Assembly: GCA_964509475.1 (NCBI GenBank)
Contig: CAZDXJ010000002.1
Span: 12,944 to 76,943, forward strand
Origin: CAZDXJ01 sp964509475
GTDB lineage: Bacteria > Pseudomonadota > Gammaproteobacteria > Methylococcales > Methylomonadaceae
Direction: 5' to 3'
DNA: 64,000 bases
A program made the translations under genes and the position numbers. Shown piece after piece: positions 26,027 through 36,428 of this stretch (its first letter is position 1; the number at the start of each line of letters is the position of its first letter). The notes below the pieces were generated by a model. It was not told the origin of the DNA. It did no database searches and was given only the letters and a program-made list of their open reading frames with translations.

Positions 26027-28030
26027 ATGAACACATTAAACCCGCAACAACAAACCGCCGTTAAAATCATTGATCGGCCGCTCCTGGTTCTGGCCGGCGC
26101 GGGCAGCGGCAAAACCCGGGTGATTACCGAAAAAATCGCTTATCTGGTCAAGCAAGGACTGCCAGCACGCCACATCGCTGCCCTGACCTTTACCAACAAA
26201 GCCGCCCGGGAAATGAAAAACCGGGTTACGGGTTTGCTCAACGAACAACAAACGCGCGGTTTACGGGTCTCGACGTTTCATTCATTGGGCCTGGATATTT
26301 TGCGCCGGGAGCATAAGGCATTGGGTTATAAGGCAGCCTTATCGCTGTTTGATGAACAGGACAAAATCACACTGCTGAAAAGCCTGATCGAACAGGGTTG
26401 CAAGGATTGTGATAGCGAGCAGGTTGAACAATATGCTTGGCAAATCGGTGCCTGGAAAAATGCGTTTGTCGATGTCGAACAAATCCTTGCCGACACAAAC
26501 AACAGCCAATACCCGATCGCCAGACTGTATGAAGCCTACGTGCGCCAGTTACAGGCCTATAATGCCGTGGATTTTGATGATCTGATTTTGTTACCGGTAC
26601 GCTTGTTTCGCGAAAAACCGGACATTTTGACAAAATGGCAAAACAAAATCCGTTATTTGCTGATCGATGAATATCAGGATACCAATATCACCCAATATGA
26701 GCTGATCAAATTACTGACCGGAAAACTGGGACGATTTACCGTTGTCGGCGATGACGACCAATCGATTTATGCCTGGCGCGGCGCCCAACCGGAGAACCTG
26801 GCGCAATTGCAAAAAGATTTCCAGCGCCTGGAAGTCATCAAGCTGGAACAGAATTACCGCTCAACCGGACGTATTCTAAAGGTTGCCAATCACTTGATCG
26901 CAAATAATTCACATGTCTTTGAAAAACGCCTGTGGAGTGATTTGGGATATGGCGATCCCTTGCGGGTTCTGAGCCACAAGGATGAACAACAGGAGGCGCA
27001 GCAAATCGTATCCGAAATCATCCATCATAAATTCAAGACCGGCGCTCAATATCGCGATTACGCCATTCTTTATCGTGGCAACCATCAATCGCGTCTGTTC
27101 GAGCGCTGTTTGCGGGAAAACAATATCCCTTATTTCATCAGCGGCGGCCTGTCTTTTTTCGCTTATTCGGAAATCAAGGACATCCTGGCTTATTTGCGCC
27201 TGTTGGTGAATCATGAGGATGACGCGGCCTTTCTGCGCATCATTAACACGCCGCGCCGGGAAATTGGCCCGGGAACCCTGGAAAAACTGGGCGCTTACGC
27301 CAATGAACGTCATATCAGCCTGTTCAGTGCCTGTTTTGAACTGGGCCTGGGGCAAAAACTGGCGGAAAAACCCCGCCAGCGTCTGCAAAAATTCTGTGCC
27401 TGGATCAATGATACCGCCGACCGGATACGGCGCGGCGACAGCTTTTCGGTCATCGACGAACTTATCCGCCAAATCGGCTATGAACACTGGCTGAAGGAAA
27501 ACAGTAAAAGCCAGGCCCAGGCCGAACGTAAAATACGCAATGTGCAGGAATTGCTGGACTGGTTAAAGCGGTTATCGAAAAACGCGGCAAACGGCGAGGC
27601 CAGCCTGGACGAAGTGGTCGCCAAAATCCTGCTCATGGATATTCTGGAACGCAACCAGGAAACCGAATCCGGCGATCAGGTGCGCTTGATGACCTTGCAT
27701 GCGGCGAAAGGCCTGGAATTCCCGCATGTATTTTTAATCGGCATCGAAGAAAACCTGCTGCCGCATCAAAACAGCATCGAAACCGGTAATATCGAGGAAG
27801 AACGACGCCTCGCCTATGTTGGCATCACCCGCGCCCAGCGCAGTTGTACCTTCAGTTATTGCACCCATCGTAAACGCTACGGTGAAATCACCGAATGCGA
27901 ACCCAGCCGTTTTTTAAACGAATTGCCCGAAGCCGATCTGGAATGGGCCAGTAAAAAACCGATCAATCCGAAAATACAAAAACAACGTGGCAAGGCCTCC
28001 CTGGCCCAGTTGAAAACCCTGCTTTCATGA
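26027..28030 (+). CDS. rep: ATP-dependent DNA helicase Rep
   Basis: A 667-residue superfamily 1A 3'-5' helicase that clears proteins ahead of replication forks and restarts stalled ones. Motif I is GAGSGKT (residues 24-30), Ia TFTNKAAREMK, II DEYQDTN (about 213), III VVGDDDQSIYAWRG (about 238), IV EQNYRST, V TLHAAKGLEFPHVF and VI AYVGITRAQR. Close resemblance to E. coli Rep along the whole chain, including the HIAALTFTNKAARE and NYRSTGRILK stretches, distinguishes it from UvrD and PcrA. The stop overlaps hemW by 4 nt, so the two are co-transcribed. A MITE and a dispersed repeat fill the upstream spacer. Confidence 0.95.
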   Translation: MNTLNPQQQTAVKIIDRPLLVLAGAGSGKTRVITEKIAYLVKQGLPARHIAALTFTNKAAREMKNRVTGLLNEQQTRGLRVSTFHSLGLDILRREHKALGYKAALSLFDEQDKITLLKSLIEQGCKDCDSEQVEQYAWQIGAWKNAFVDVEQILADTNNSQYPIARLYEAYVRQLQAYNAVDFDDLILLPVRLFREKPDILTKWQNKIRYLLIDEYQDTNITQYELIKLLTGKLGRFTVVGDDDQSIYAWRGAQPENLAQLQKDFQRLEVIKLEQNYRSTGRILKVANHLIANNSHVFEKRLWSDLGYGDPLRVLSHKDEQQEAQQIVSEIIHHKFKTGAQYRDYAILYRGNHQSRLFERCLRENNIPYFISGGLSFFAYSEIKDILAYLRLLVNHEDDAAFLRIINTPRREIGPGTLEKLGAYANERHISLFSACFELGLGQKLAEKPRQRLQKFCAWINDTADRIRRGDSFSVIDELIRQIGYEHWLKENSKSQAQAERKIRNVQELLDWLKRLSKNAANGEASLDEVVAKILLMDILERNQETESGDQVRLMTLHAAKGLEFPHVFLIGIEENLLPHQNSIETGNIEEERRLAYVGITRAQRSCTFSYCTHRKRYGEITECEPSRFLNELPEADLEWASKKPINPKIQKQRGKASLAQLKTLLS

Positions 28031-29175
28031 ATCCGCTGCCTTTAGGTTTATACATCCATATTCCCTGGTGTATCCGCAAATGCCCTTATTGTGATTTCAA
28101 TTCACATGCACGTAAAACCGAATTGCCCGAATCGCGCTATATCGAAGCCTTATTGCTGGATTTGCAACGGGATTTACAGTTTTTTGCGATAAACCGCCCC
28201 ATTCGGCATATTTTTATCGGCGGCGGCACACCCAGTCTGTTGACGCCGGAAGCCTTGGATCGTTTGTTAAACGGTATCTATCAGCAAACAGGTTTTGAAA
28301 AAAACATTGAAATTACGCTGGAAGCCAACCCGGGCACGTTTGAAAGTGAAAAATTCGCCGAGTTCAGAGCGCTGGGCATCAACCGCCTGTCTATCGGCAT
28401 ACAAAGTTTCAATGATCAATGCCTGCAACGCCTGGGAAGAGTACATTGCGGCCGCGAAGCCCGACGTGCCGTGGAAATCGCACACCAGGCCGGATTTGAA
28501 AATTTCAATCTGGACCTGATGTTTGGTCTGCCGGAAGCGGCGCCCGGCACCAGCTTGCAAGATATCCGCATGGCCCTGGCCTTGCAACCCAGGCATCTTT
28601 CCTTTTATCAACTCACCCTGGAACCCAACACCTGGTTTCACAAACAGCCACCGCATCTCCCCAATCCCGATGCCATTGCCGATGAACAGCTTCAGTGCCA
28701 GCGTTATCTTCAGGAACAAGGCTACCCGCAATACGAAATTTCCGCTTATGCCCGGCCCGGTTTCCATTGCCGGCACAACCTGAACTATTGGCAATTCGGT
28801 GATTATCTGGCTATAGGCGCCGGCGCCCACGGCAAAATCAGCCGCCATTTACCGGATCGCATCGAACGCTACAGCAAACCCAAAAGCCCCGAACACTATA
28901 TGCAAACGATATTGCAAAACCAGACTGATATTCCCCGAACCCCCATTGCCAAAGCGGAGCTGCCGCTGGAATTTGTCATGAACCATCTGCGCCTGCGCTC
29001 GGGTTTTACCCAAACCGATTATCAGCGGCGCACCGGTCTGGCTTTTGACAGCCTGCAGCCGACGTTGCAAATCTGTCTGGAACGCGGTTTGTTAAAGCGT
29101 GAACAAGATCGCTATTTTTGCTCGGAAAAAGGCTGGTATTTTCTCGATTCCCTGTTAGAACAATTTATCCCGTAA
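28027..29175 (+). CDS. hemW: radical SAM heme chaperone HemW
   Basis: A 382-residue HemN-like radical SAM protein. The 4Fe-4S ligands C15, C19 and C22 are in CIRKCPYC, followed by DFNSH. GGGTPSLL lies near residue 66, and a C-terminal HemN-type domain follows (GFTQTDYQRRTG). The length and N-terminus (LGLYIHIPWC) match HemW/YggW, which binds heme and delivers it to respiratory proteins, rather than HemN, which is longer and has an extra conserved cysteine. Its ATG overlaps the rep stop. Confidence 0.92.
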   Translation: MNPLPLGLYIHIPWCIRKCPYCDFNSHARKTELPESRYIEALLLDLQRDLQFFAINRPIRHIFIGGGTPSLLTPEALDRLLNGIYQQTGFEKNIEITLEANPGTFESEKFAEFRALGINRLSIGIQSFNDQCLQRLGRVHCGREARRAVEIAHQAGFENFNLDLMFGLPEAAPGTSLQDIRMALALQPRHLSFYQLTLEPNTWFHKQPPHLPNPDAIADEQLQCQRYLQEQGYPQYEISAYARPGFHCRHNLNYWQFGDYLAIGAGAHGKISRHLPDRIERYSKPKSPEHYMQTILQNQTDIPRTPIAKAELPLEFVMNHLRLRSGFTQTDYQRRTGLAFDSLQPTLQICLERGLLKREQDRYFCSEKGWYFLDSLLEQFIP

Positions 29176-29247
29176 TCAAGCATTCAAAATAACGATATAT
29201 ACAGCATTGCTTTTCTAGCCCCTCGATGCCAATGCTGCTACCCGCCT

Positions 29248-30051
29248 CTATCGAGGTTTGATAAATTTCAGGGTCATGCGATCACTTTCACCAATAGTGA
29301 GATATTTTTCCCGATCCTTTTGTTGCAAGCGCAAGGTTGGTGGCAAGGTCCATACCCCTTCAGGGTGATCGGCTGTATCTTTCGGATTGGCGTTGATTTG
29401 TGATTTTGCCAACAACCGGAATCCCGCCTGTTGCGCCAACGCGATGACCTGCTGTTCGCTGACATAACCGGACAAGGCTTTCTCATCCTGCGGACGATCA
29501 GGGGGCAGACGATGTTCAACGACACCAAGAATGCCGCCGGATTTCAATGCCTTGAACATGGCGTTGAATACGGCCTGGGCCTGACCTTGTTTGAGCCAGT
29601 TATGGACATTGCGAAAGGTCAGCACCCGATCAGCGGAACCGGCGGGCGCAATATCCATTTTATCGGGCGGTTGCAATTCGGTGATGATGACCTTTTCATA
29701 GATTGGCAGATTTTGTGCCATTTTCTGTTCAAACCGGCGCCGGTTTTTTTGAAAAAAAGCGATTTTTGAATCAGTTGCAAAATGCGCCGCATAAAGCCGG
29801 CCTTTATCTTTCAGAAAAGGGGCCAATATTTCCGTATACCATCCGGCACCACCCGGCCAGATTTCAACCACCGTCATGTCTTTTTTGACATCAAAAAATT
29901 CCAGGGTTTGCCCTGGATGCCGGTAAACATCACGGGCTTTGTGTTGCACACTGCGATGCGGCGCCGCAAGAATTTGTTCGAGTGACCGATCATTTTCAGC
30001 CCAAGCGATGCCCGCAAACAATAAACTGGTCAACAAAAAAAGGATTTTCAT
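29248..30051 (-). CDS. exported class I methyltransferase-like protein (COG4798-type)
   Basis: A 267-residue protein with a clear signal peptide (hydrophobic residues 4-17, probable cut after AWA at 19). A Rossmann methyltransferase domain follows. The motif I position reads VVEIWPGGAGWYTEIL (about 64-79) rather than the usual GxGxG but keeps the acidic residue, and a VLTFRNVHNWL segment lies near 150. Related proteins are annotated as predicted methyltransferases. An exported SAM enzyme is puzzling, since SAM is cytoplasmic, so activity should not be assumed. It lies just upstream of and on the same strand order as dsbB (14-nt spacer), facing hemW convergently. Confidence 0.75.
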   Translation of the reverse strand: MKILFLLTSLLFAGIAWAENDRSLEQILAAPHRSVQHKARDVYRHPGQTLEFFDVKKDMTVVEIWPGGAGWYTEILAPFLKDKGRLYAAHFATDSKIAFFQKNRRRFEQKMAQNLPIYEKVIITELQPPDKMDIAPAGSADRVLTFRNVHNWLKQGQAQAVFNAMFKALKSGGILGVVEHRLPPDRPQDEKALSGYVSEQQVIALAQQAGFRLLAKSQINANPKDTADHPEGVWTLPPTLRLQQKDREKYLTIGESDRMTLKFIKPR

Positions 30052-30064
30052 GTTTTCTCCAACA

Positions 30065-30559
30065 TCAGGTCAGCTTGTCATTCCAGATTTGGCTGATACT
30101 CAAAGCCGCTAACAGAACGAATGCAATCAAGGTCCAGGCAGGAATACTCAAACCCAGAAAGGTCCATAACACATCGGCACATTCACCGGTGCCGTTCAGC
30201 ATCAGTTTCAGGGTTTCGGTCAACGGGAAATTTTCAAAGATATATTCCAGGCCGGGACCGCATTCCGGCACCTCTTCCGGCGGCAGATTCTGCAGCCACA
30301 CATGCCGGCTGGAAATGGCCGCACCGCACAAAGCGCTCAACCCCGCCGCTATCGCATAGATTTTCCGGCCCATGGTTTTCGGATTATGCAGTGTGGCAAC
30401 AAGAAAAATGATACCGGTCAACAATATGGCGATGCGCTGGGAAATGCACAAAGGGCAGGGTTCCAGTTGCTCGACAAACTGAAAATAAGCGCCAACCCCG
30501 AGCATACCGAAACAGGCGGCAAAACCCAAAAAAAACCAAAGTCTGGAGCTAAAAAACAT
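30065..30559 (-). CDS. dsbB: disulfide bond formation protein B
   Basis: A 164-residue inner-membrane quinone reductase that reoxidises DsbA. Four membrane helices are visible. The first periplasmic cysteine pair is C35/C38 in EPCPLC and the second is C100/C127 (PECGPG and GECADV), matching the 41/44 and 104/130 pairs of E. coli DsbB. The ATG at 30559 is chosen because it begins the first helix; an upstream in-frame start would add 45 non-conserved residues. It sits between two exported-protein genes, and DsbD and a TlpA-like protein elsewhere in the window complete a periplasmic redox set. Confidence 0.93.
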   Translation of the reverse strand: MFFSSRLWFFLGFAACFGMLGVGAYFQFVEQLEPCPLCISQRIAILLTGIIFLVATLHNPKTMGRKIYAIAAGLSALCGAAISSRHVWLQNLPPEEVPECGPGLEYIFENFPLTETLKLMLNGTGECADVLWTFLGLSIPAWTLIAFVLLAALSISQIWNDKLT

Positions 30560-30578
30560 TATGGCTATTCCGTAAATT

Positions 30579-30965
30579 TCAACGAAAGGGACTGACAAAA
30601 GCCTTGTTGCGCCGCCGTATTGCCTCCGCCTGTTTTTGCATGGCCTGCGCTTTTTCAAGCTGTGATTGCACTTCCAAACGGCGCAAACGCTCATATTCCG
30701 CTTGCTGTTTCTGCGCGGCCTCTTTCTCGGCCTGCAACTGCTCTTCCTGCTTTAATGCGGAATAATCCTGTTTCAGTTTTTCCCGGGCGGCAATAATTTT
30801 ATCCCTGGAAATTTGCTGAATCCTGACGCTTTCAGCCTTGGCATTGGCCGGGCAAGGCGCGGCTTGATAGATTATTTTACCGTCAATTTCACATTTATTC
30901 GGCGTAGCACTACTTACACCCGTTATCATGATCAAAAAAGCCATTGTCATTGTTTGTTTAATCAT
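30579..30965 (-). CDS. small exported DUF4124-like coiled-coil protein
   Basis: A 128-residue protein with a signal peptide (residues 1-20). A short mature N-terminus has two cysteines (C25 and C38) in the pattern NKCEIDGKIIYQAAPC, as seen in DUF4124-type periplasmic proteins. A long Glu/Gln/Lys/Ala-rich helix (about 48-118) is predicted to be a coiled coil. Function unknown. It begins 3 nt after the RCK gene stop, and its GGGGTGA ribosome site lies in the end of that gene, so translation is coupled. The cysteine pair could form a disulfide made by the neighbouring DsbB system. Confidence 0.75.
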   Translation of the reverse strand: MIKQTMTMAFLIMITGVSSATPNKCEIDGKIIYQAAPCPANAKAESVRIQQISRDKIIAAREKLKQDYSALKQEEQLQAEKEAAQKQQAEYERLRRLEVQSQLEKAQAMQKQAEAIRRRNKAFVSPFR

Positions 30966-30968
30966 TTG

Positions 30969-31664
30969 TCACCCCTCAATGCTTTTTTTAAAGGCCTTGA
31001 TTTCCCGCACCGATCCCATGACCAGCAAAATATCGCCCGCGTCCAGCTTGTGCTGTTGGCCGCTGATGGCAAAATGCAGGTCTTCACCCAACTCTTTATC
31101 GACAATACCGATTAAAATCAAATTATACGCACCGGCAAGGCAAATGTCGTTCACTTGCGTATTTTCCAGTTTGGAGCCTTTGGGGATTTCGATTTCCGCC
31201 AGATTGAGATCATGCCGGCGAAACAAGGTTTGCTCGATAACCTGGGAAACTTCCGGTTTTTTATAACGCTCGTAAATTTTACGGCCACAGATGGTGTAAG
31301 GATTAATGATTTTATTGGCACCGGCGGCAATCAGTTTTTCCGCCGAATCCGGCGCATCGACAATGGAAAAAATTTCCATATCCGGCGCCAGCGCCCGCGC
31401 CGACAGAACCAGAAACACATTATCGCAGTCACAATCGAAAAAACAAAACAGCAAATCGATATCCCGGCCGATACCAATGCGCTTCAGATCCGCGTCATTA
31501 CGATAATCGACCTGCCAGGTCGCAAAACCCTGTTCGGCGGCCCTGGCCAGATGTTCCGTATCCGCATCGGCATAGATAATTTCATGTTGGCGTGGGTCCA
31601 GCCGTTTAGCCAGTTCAAACGACAACAAGTTGTTGCCAAAAATAGCGATACGTTTTACCTTCAC
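30969..31664 (-). CDS. stand-alone RCK (TrkA-type) regulatory protein
   Basis: A 231-residue soluble protein with an RCK_N-like Rossmann domain (residues 1-120; ADADTEHLARAAEQG near 33-47) and an RCK_C-like domain (residues about 150-228; LILIGIVDKELGE, ILLVMGSVREIKAF). Such domains gate K+ channels and transporters by binding nucleotides. Two oddities: the glycine loop reads FGNNLLS instead of GxGxxG, and the next strand contains the cysteine-rich FCFFDCDCD. No pore-forming subunit is encoded nearby. The start is GTG at 31664, with only a distant GGA as ribosome site. NAD binding is therefore doubtful. Confidence 0.8.
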   Translation of the reverse strand: MKVKRIAIFGNNLLSFELAKRLDPRQHEIIYADADTEHLARAAEQGFATWQVDYRNDADLKRIGIGRDIDLLFCFFDCDCDNVFLVLSARALAPDMEIFSIVDAPDSAEKLIAAGANKIINPYTICGRKIYERYKKPEVSQVIEQTLFRRHDLNLAEIEIPKGSKLENTQVNDICLAGAYNLILIGIVDKELGEDLHFAISGQQHKLDAGDILLVMGSVREIKAFKKSIEG

Positions 31665-32025
31665 CGTTTTTTATCCAATTATTAACTCATTGTTGAACCC
31701 TGTTAATCTCCAATACAGTCTTTTCCATCAACTGATTACATCGCCGTTTCCCGAATACGCTGGAACTCTGTAGTTGATGACAATGATTCAGTTCTCGATG
31801 TGTTTTATAAATCACCCGGTAAATGCAGTCAGGGAGAGTATTAGACGTCAATTATCTTGACCTGTTGTACAAACGAACTTTTTTACTTGATTCACTCAAG
31901 AAGCTGTTTGGAAATTATAAAACTGTCTGGTAATACGCCGGGGAGAATCTTGAGTCATACATTTCAGATGCTCTTGTTGATCGCTCTACTGACCGTTGCT
32001 ACACCAAAAACATCTGTGATTTGTT
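31665..32025. other. 361-bp spacer without a recognised gene
   Basis: Neither strand shows an open frame with convincing start, ribosome site and composition. The longest plus-strand frame (from 31857) runs into purD antisense and looks spurious. No repeat shared with other spacers was found. It must contain the promoter of the RCK gene, but no strong hexamers stand out. Confidence 0.5.
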
Positions 32026-33309
32026 TCAGGATATGCGTTTTATCGCTTTGTCAGCAATATCGGTTCGGTAATAAACGTTGGGCCAATGAATATGGCGTGC
32101 CAGTTCATAAGCCCGGCTTTGCGCTTCCTGAAGCGTGTCCCCGAGTGCGCAGGCGCATAAAACCCGGCCGCCATGAGTGACAACCTGGTTTTCCAGTTGT
32201 TTGGTTCCGGCATGGAATACTTTACAGCTTGGCAAATCCGACCGGGGCAGGCCCTGGATGACATCACCCTTGTGGTAGGCGCCGGGATAACCGCCAGCGG
32301 CCAGTACGACACCAACAGCGCTGCGTGCATCCCATTGGGTTGTGCATTGCTGCAATCGATTGTCCAATGCGGCCTGGCACAAGGTGACCAAATCACTGTT
32401 CAGTCGCATCAGGATCGGTTGGGTTTCCGGATCACCGAAACGGCAATTGTATTCCAGAACCCGGATATCACCTTCAGGGGAAATCATCAGGCCGGCATAA
32501 AGGAAGCCGGTATAAGGAATACCTTCGGCGATCATGCCTTGCAGGGTGGGTTCGATAACTTCCTGCATAATGCGTTGATGCAGGGTTTCGGTAACCAGAG
32601 GTGCCGGCGAATAGGCCCCCATACCACCGGTATTCGGCCCCTTGTCGCCATCATCCCGCGCTTTGTGATCTTGTGATGTGGCCATGGGCAGAGCTTGCCG
32701 GCCATCGGCAATAACGATAAAGCTGGCTTCTTCACCTTGCAGAAATTCTTCGATAACCACCCGGCTGCCGGCTTCACCAAACGCATTTCCGGATAACATG
32801 TCTTCCACCGCAGCAATGGCTTGTTGCTCGGTTTCAGCAACAATGACGCCTTTCCCGGCGGCCAGTCCGTCGGCCTTGACAACAATGGGCGCACCTTTTT
32901 TTCGTATATAAGTTATCGCGGCAGCTTTATCGGTAAAGGTCTGATATTCGGCGCTTGGAATATTGTAACGCGCCATAAAGTCCTTGCAAAAGGCTTTCGA
33001 GCCTTCCAGTTGCGCAGCCTTGGCGGAGGGGCCGAAACAGGCCAGTCCCTCTGCCTGAAAGCGGTCAACGATGCCAGCCACCAAAGGCGCTTCCGGCCCG
33101 ACAACCGTCAGACCAATACCTTCGTGCCGGGCAAAATCCAGCAGCTTGTCAATAGCCTGGACGCTGATATCAATATTTTTTATACCCGGTTCCAGGGCTG
33201 TGCCGGCATTACCCGGTGCAACGAATACAATCTCGCTCAAAGGTGATTGCTTGAGTTTCCAGGCCAGGGCATGTTCACGCCCGCCATTGCCTACAACAAG
33301 AATTTTCAT
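32026..33309 (-). CDS. purD: phosphoribosylamine-glycine ligase
   Basis: A 427-residue ATP-grasp enzyme making GAR from phosphoribosylamine, glycine and ATP, the second step of purine synthesis. The N-terminus MKILVVGNGGREHALAWKL is diagnostic. The ATP-grasp loop VVKADGLAAGKGVIVAE lies near residue 143, and EYNCRFGDPETQ with metal ligands lies near 287. It follows purH by 23 nt on the same strand; the order dusB-fis-purH-purD is conserved in Pseudomonas and relatives. Confidence 0.97.
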   Translation of the reverse strand: MKILVVGNGGREHALAWKLKQSPLSEIVFVAPGNAGTALEPGIKNIDISVQAIDKLLDFARHEGIGLTVVGPEAPLVAGIVDRFQAEGLACFGPSAKAAQLEGSKAFCKDFMARYNIPSAEYQTFTDKAAAITYIRKKGAPIVVKADGLAAGKGVIVAETEQQAIAAVEDMLSGNAFGEAGSRVVIEEFLQGEEASFIVIADGRQALPMATSQDHKARDDGDKGPNTGGMGAYSPAPLVTETLHQRIMQEVIEPTLQGMIAEGIPYTGFLYAGLMISPEGDIRVLEYNCRFGDPETQPILMRLNSDLVTLCQAALDNRLQQCTTQWDARSAVGVVLAAGGYPGAYHKGDVIQGLPRSDLPSCKVFHAGTKQLENQVVTHGGRVLCACALGDTLQEAQSRAYELARHIHWPNVYYRTDIADKAIKRIS

Positions 33310-33332
33310 CGGCTGGTTTTTTAAGGTTAAGA

Positions 33333-34889
<1,557 letters not shown>

Positions 34890-35008
34890 GCGAACCTCTG
34901 GGATTTACTTTCGGATAGGATGGTGTATCGATCAGGGTAAATTATAACGTTTTGCGGTTAAAAAATATATGTCCGCCACGGTGTCATTGAGGAACCGGAG
35001 GCTTGCGC

Positions 35009-35302
35009 CTAAGATTGGATTTTGTACAACGCCATTTTTTTGCGCAAGGTACTGCGGCTGAGTCCTAAAGCCTTGGCCGCCCTGGATTGGTTAAAACCGG
35101 AATACGCCAGCGTTGTTTCGATTAAAGGTTTTTCAACTTCGGCGATCACCATCGCATAAAGACCATGCGCGTCGTGGCCATTCAACTGGGCAAAATAATG
35201 ATCAACCGCCTGGCGGACATGAACCGACAAGGGCGTAGGGGTTTGCGTTGAAGTGGTAATAGCGTTTTTTTCCAAATCCAGATTGTTTTGCATAGGTGTC
35301 AT
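35009..35302 (-). CDS. fis: Fis family DNA-binding protein
   Basis: A 97-residue nucleoid-associated protein that bends DNA and activates stable-RNA promoters. The central region VRQAVDHYFAQLNGHD and LYAMVIAEVEKPL aligns with E. coli Fis. The C-terminal helix-turn-helix is NQSRAAKALGLSRSTLRKKM (residues about 73-92). The ATG at 35302, 4 nt after the dusB stop, gives the expected length; a second ATG at 35293 is possible. The dusB-fis operon is the classical gammaproteobacterial arrangement, and fis translation depends on upstream dusB sequence in E. coli. Confidence 0.95.
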   Translation of the reverse strand: MTPMQNNLDLEKNAITTSTQTPTPLSVHVRQAVDHYFAQLNGHDAHGLYAMVIAEVEKPLIETTLAYSGFNQSRAAKALGLSRSTLRKKMALYKIQS

Positions 35303-35306
35303 TGTC

Positions 35307-36290
35307 TTAGGCCGCACGGTTCTGCATGAAATGTTCAAAAGCGCAATCCACAAAACGCCTTTGCTGTACGGGCGTTTCACTTTGGTTAATACAGGATTTC
35401 AATGTTGCGGGCAGCGTTCCGATAGGATTGAAATACCAGGCGATATGTTTTCTGGCGATTCTTACGCCACGTTCTTCCTTATAGAATCGATACATGGCTT
35501 CCAGATGCGCTGCCACAATAGCCTGAATTTCCGTAATAGAAGGCGATTGTAAATGTTTTCCATGCTCAAGGTAGTGATTGATCACACGAAACAACCATGG
35601 GCATCCCAACGCTGCCCGCCCGATCATAATGGCATCAGCGCCGGTTTTTTGCAGGACATAACGGGCTTTTTCCGGAGAGTCGATATCACCATTGGCAATA
35701 ACCGGTATCGTTACCGCTTGTTTGACTTGCCGGATGGTTTCATATTCGGCCTGGCCGGAAAAAGCACAGGCACGGGTACGTCCGTGTACCGTCAAGGCGC
35801 TTATACCCGCTTGTTCAGCGATTTTGGCAATTTGAACAGCGTTACGATGCTGCGGATCCCATCCTGTACGAATTTTCAGGGTGACCGGTATTTTAACCGT
35901 TTGCGTGACCGTTTCCAGAATTTTTTTTACCCGCGCTTCATTTTTTAATAACGCCGAACCGGCTGCCACCGAACATACTTTTTTGGCCGGACAGCCCATA
36001 TTGATATCGATGATCTGGGCGCCGCGTGCTTCATTGAAGCGTGCCGCATCCGCCATTTGCCCGGGATCTGTACCAAGAATCTGCACGGCACGGGGTTCCG
36101 GCTCACCGTGGTGGTTTATTTTGAGCAGGGTTCGTTTGTGATGGCGTAAGGCCGGATTTGCCGAAACCATTTCCGAGGTCGCCATGGCCGCACCGAACTG
36201 CCGGCATAACAACCGGAAAGGCCGATCGGTAATACCTGCCATCGGTGCCAGAAACAATTTGTTTGCGAATGAATAAGGGCCGATTTGCAT
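35307..36290 (-). CDS. dusB: tRNA-dihydrouridine synthase B
   Basis: A 327-residue FMN-dependent TIM-barrel enzyme reducing uridine 17 in the tRNA D-loop. LAPMAGITDRPFR lies at residues 14-26, and INMGCPAKKVCS carries the catalytic Cys100. LTVHGRTRACAFSG lies near 168, and VIANGDI near 200 in the FMN phosphate site. It is upstream of fis in the same transcription unit. Immediately upstream lies a repeat-rich spacer and then the metal-handling block, where related genomes have prmA and a DUF3426 gene. Confidence 0.96.
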   Translation of the reverse strand: MQIGPYSFANKLFLAPMAGITDRPFRLLCRQFGAAMATSEMVSANPALRHHKRTLLKINHHGEPEPRAVQILGTDPGQMADAARFNEARGAQIIDINMGCPAKKVCSVAAGSALLKNEARVKKILETVTQTVKIPVTLKIRTGWDPQHRNAVQIAKIAEQAGISALTVHGRTRACAFSGQAEYETIRQVKQAVTIPVIANGDIDSPEKARYVLQKTGADAIMIGRAALGCPWLFRVINHYLEHGKHLQSPSITEIQAIVAAHLEAMYRFYKEERGVRIARKHIAWYFNPIGTLPATLKSCINQSETPVQQRRFVDCAFEHFMQNRAA

Positions 36291-36428
36291 GTGTCTGCGA
36301 GTGATTTAAAGGCCGCATATCATACCGCAAAAACAGGCTGTGTCCATGCCGGAACGATATTTTTTATCTGTGTAAACAGAACAACGCCAAGTTACAAAAT
36401 CACTCGAGATATGGCAGGGTGTGTCATT

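Noticed and set aside
31857..32180. 107-codon plus-strand frame beginning in the spacer before purD
   Set aside because: Most of it is antisense to purD, it has no ribosome site, and the composition is not protein-like.
34941..34969. PurR-box-like CGCAAAACGTTATAA and TATAAT upstream of purH
   Set aside because: The half-sites have the wrong spacing for a PurR operator, and there is no acceptable -35 hexamer, so only the -10-like element is mentioned under purH.
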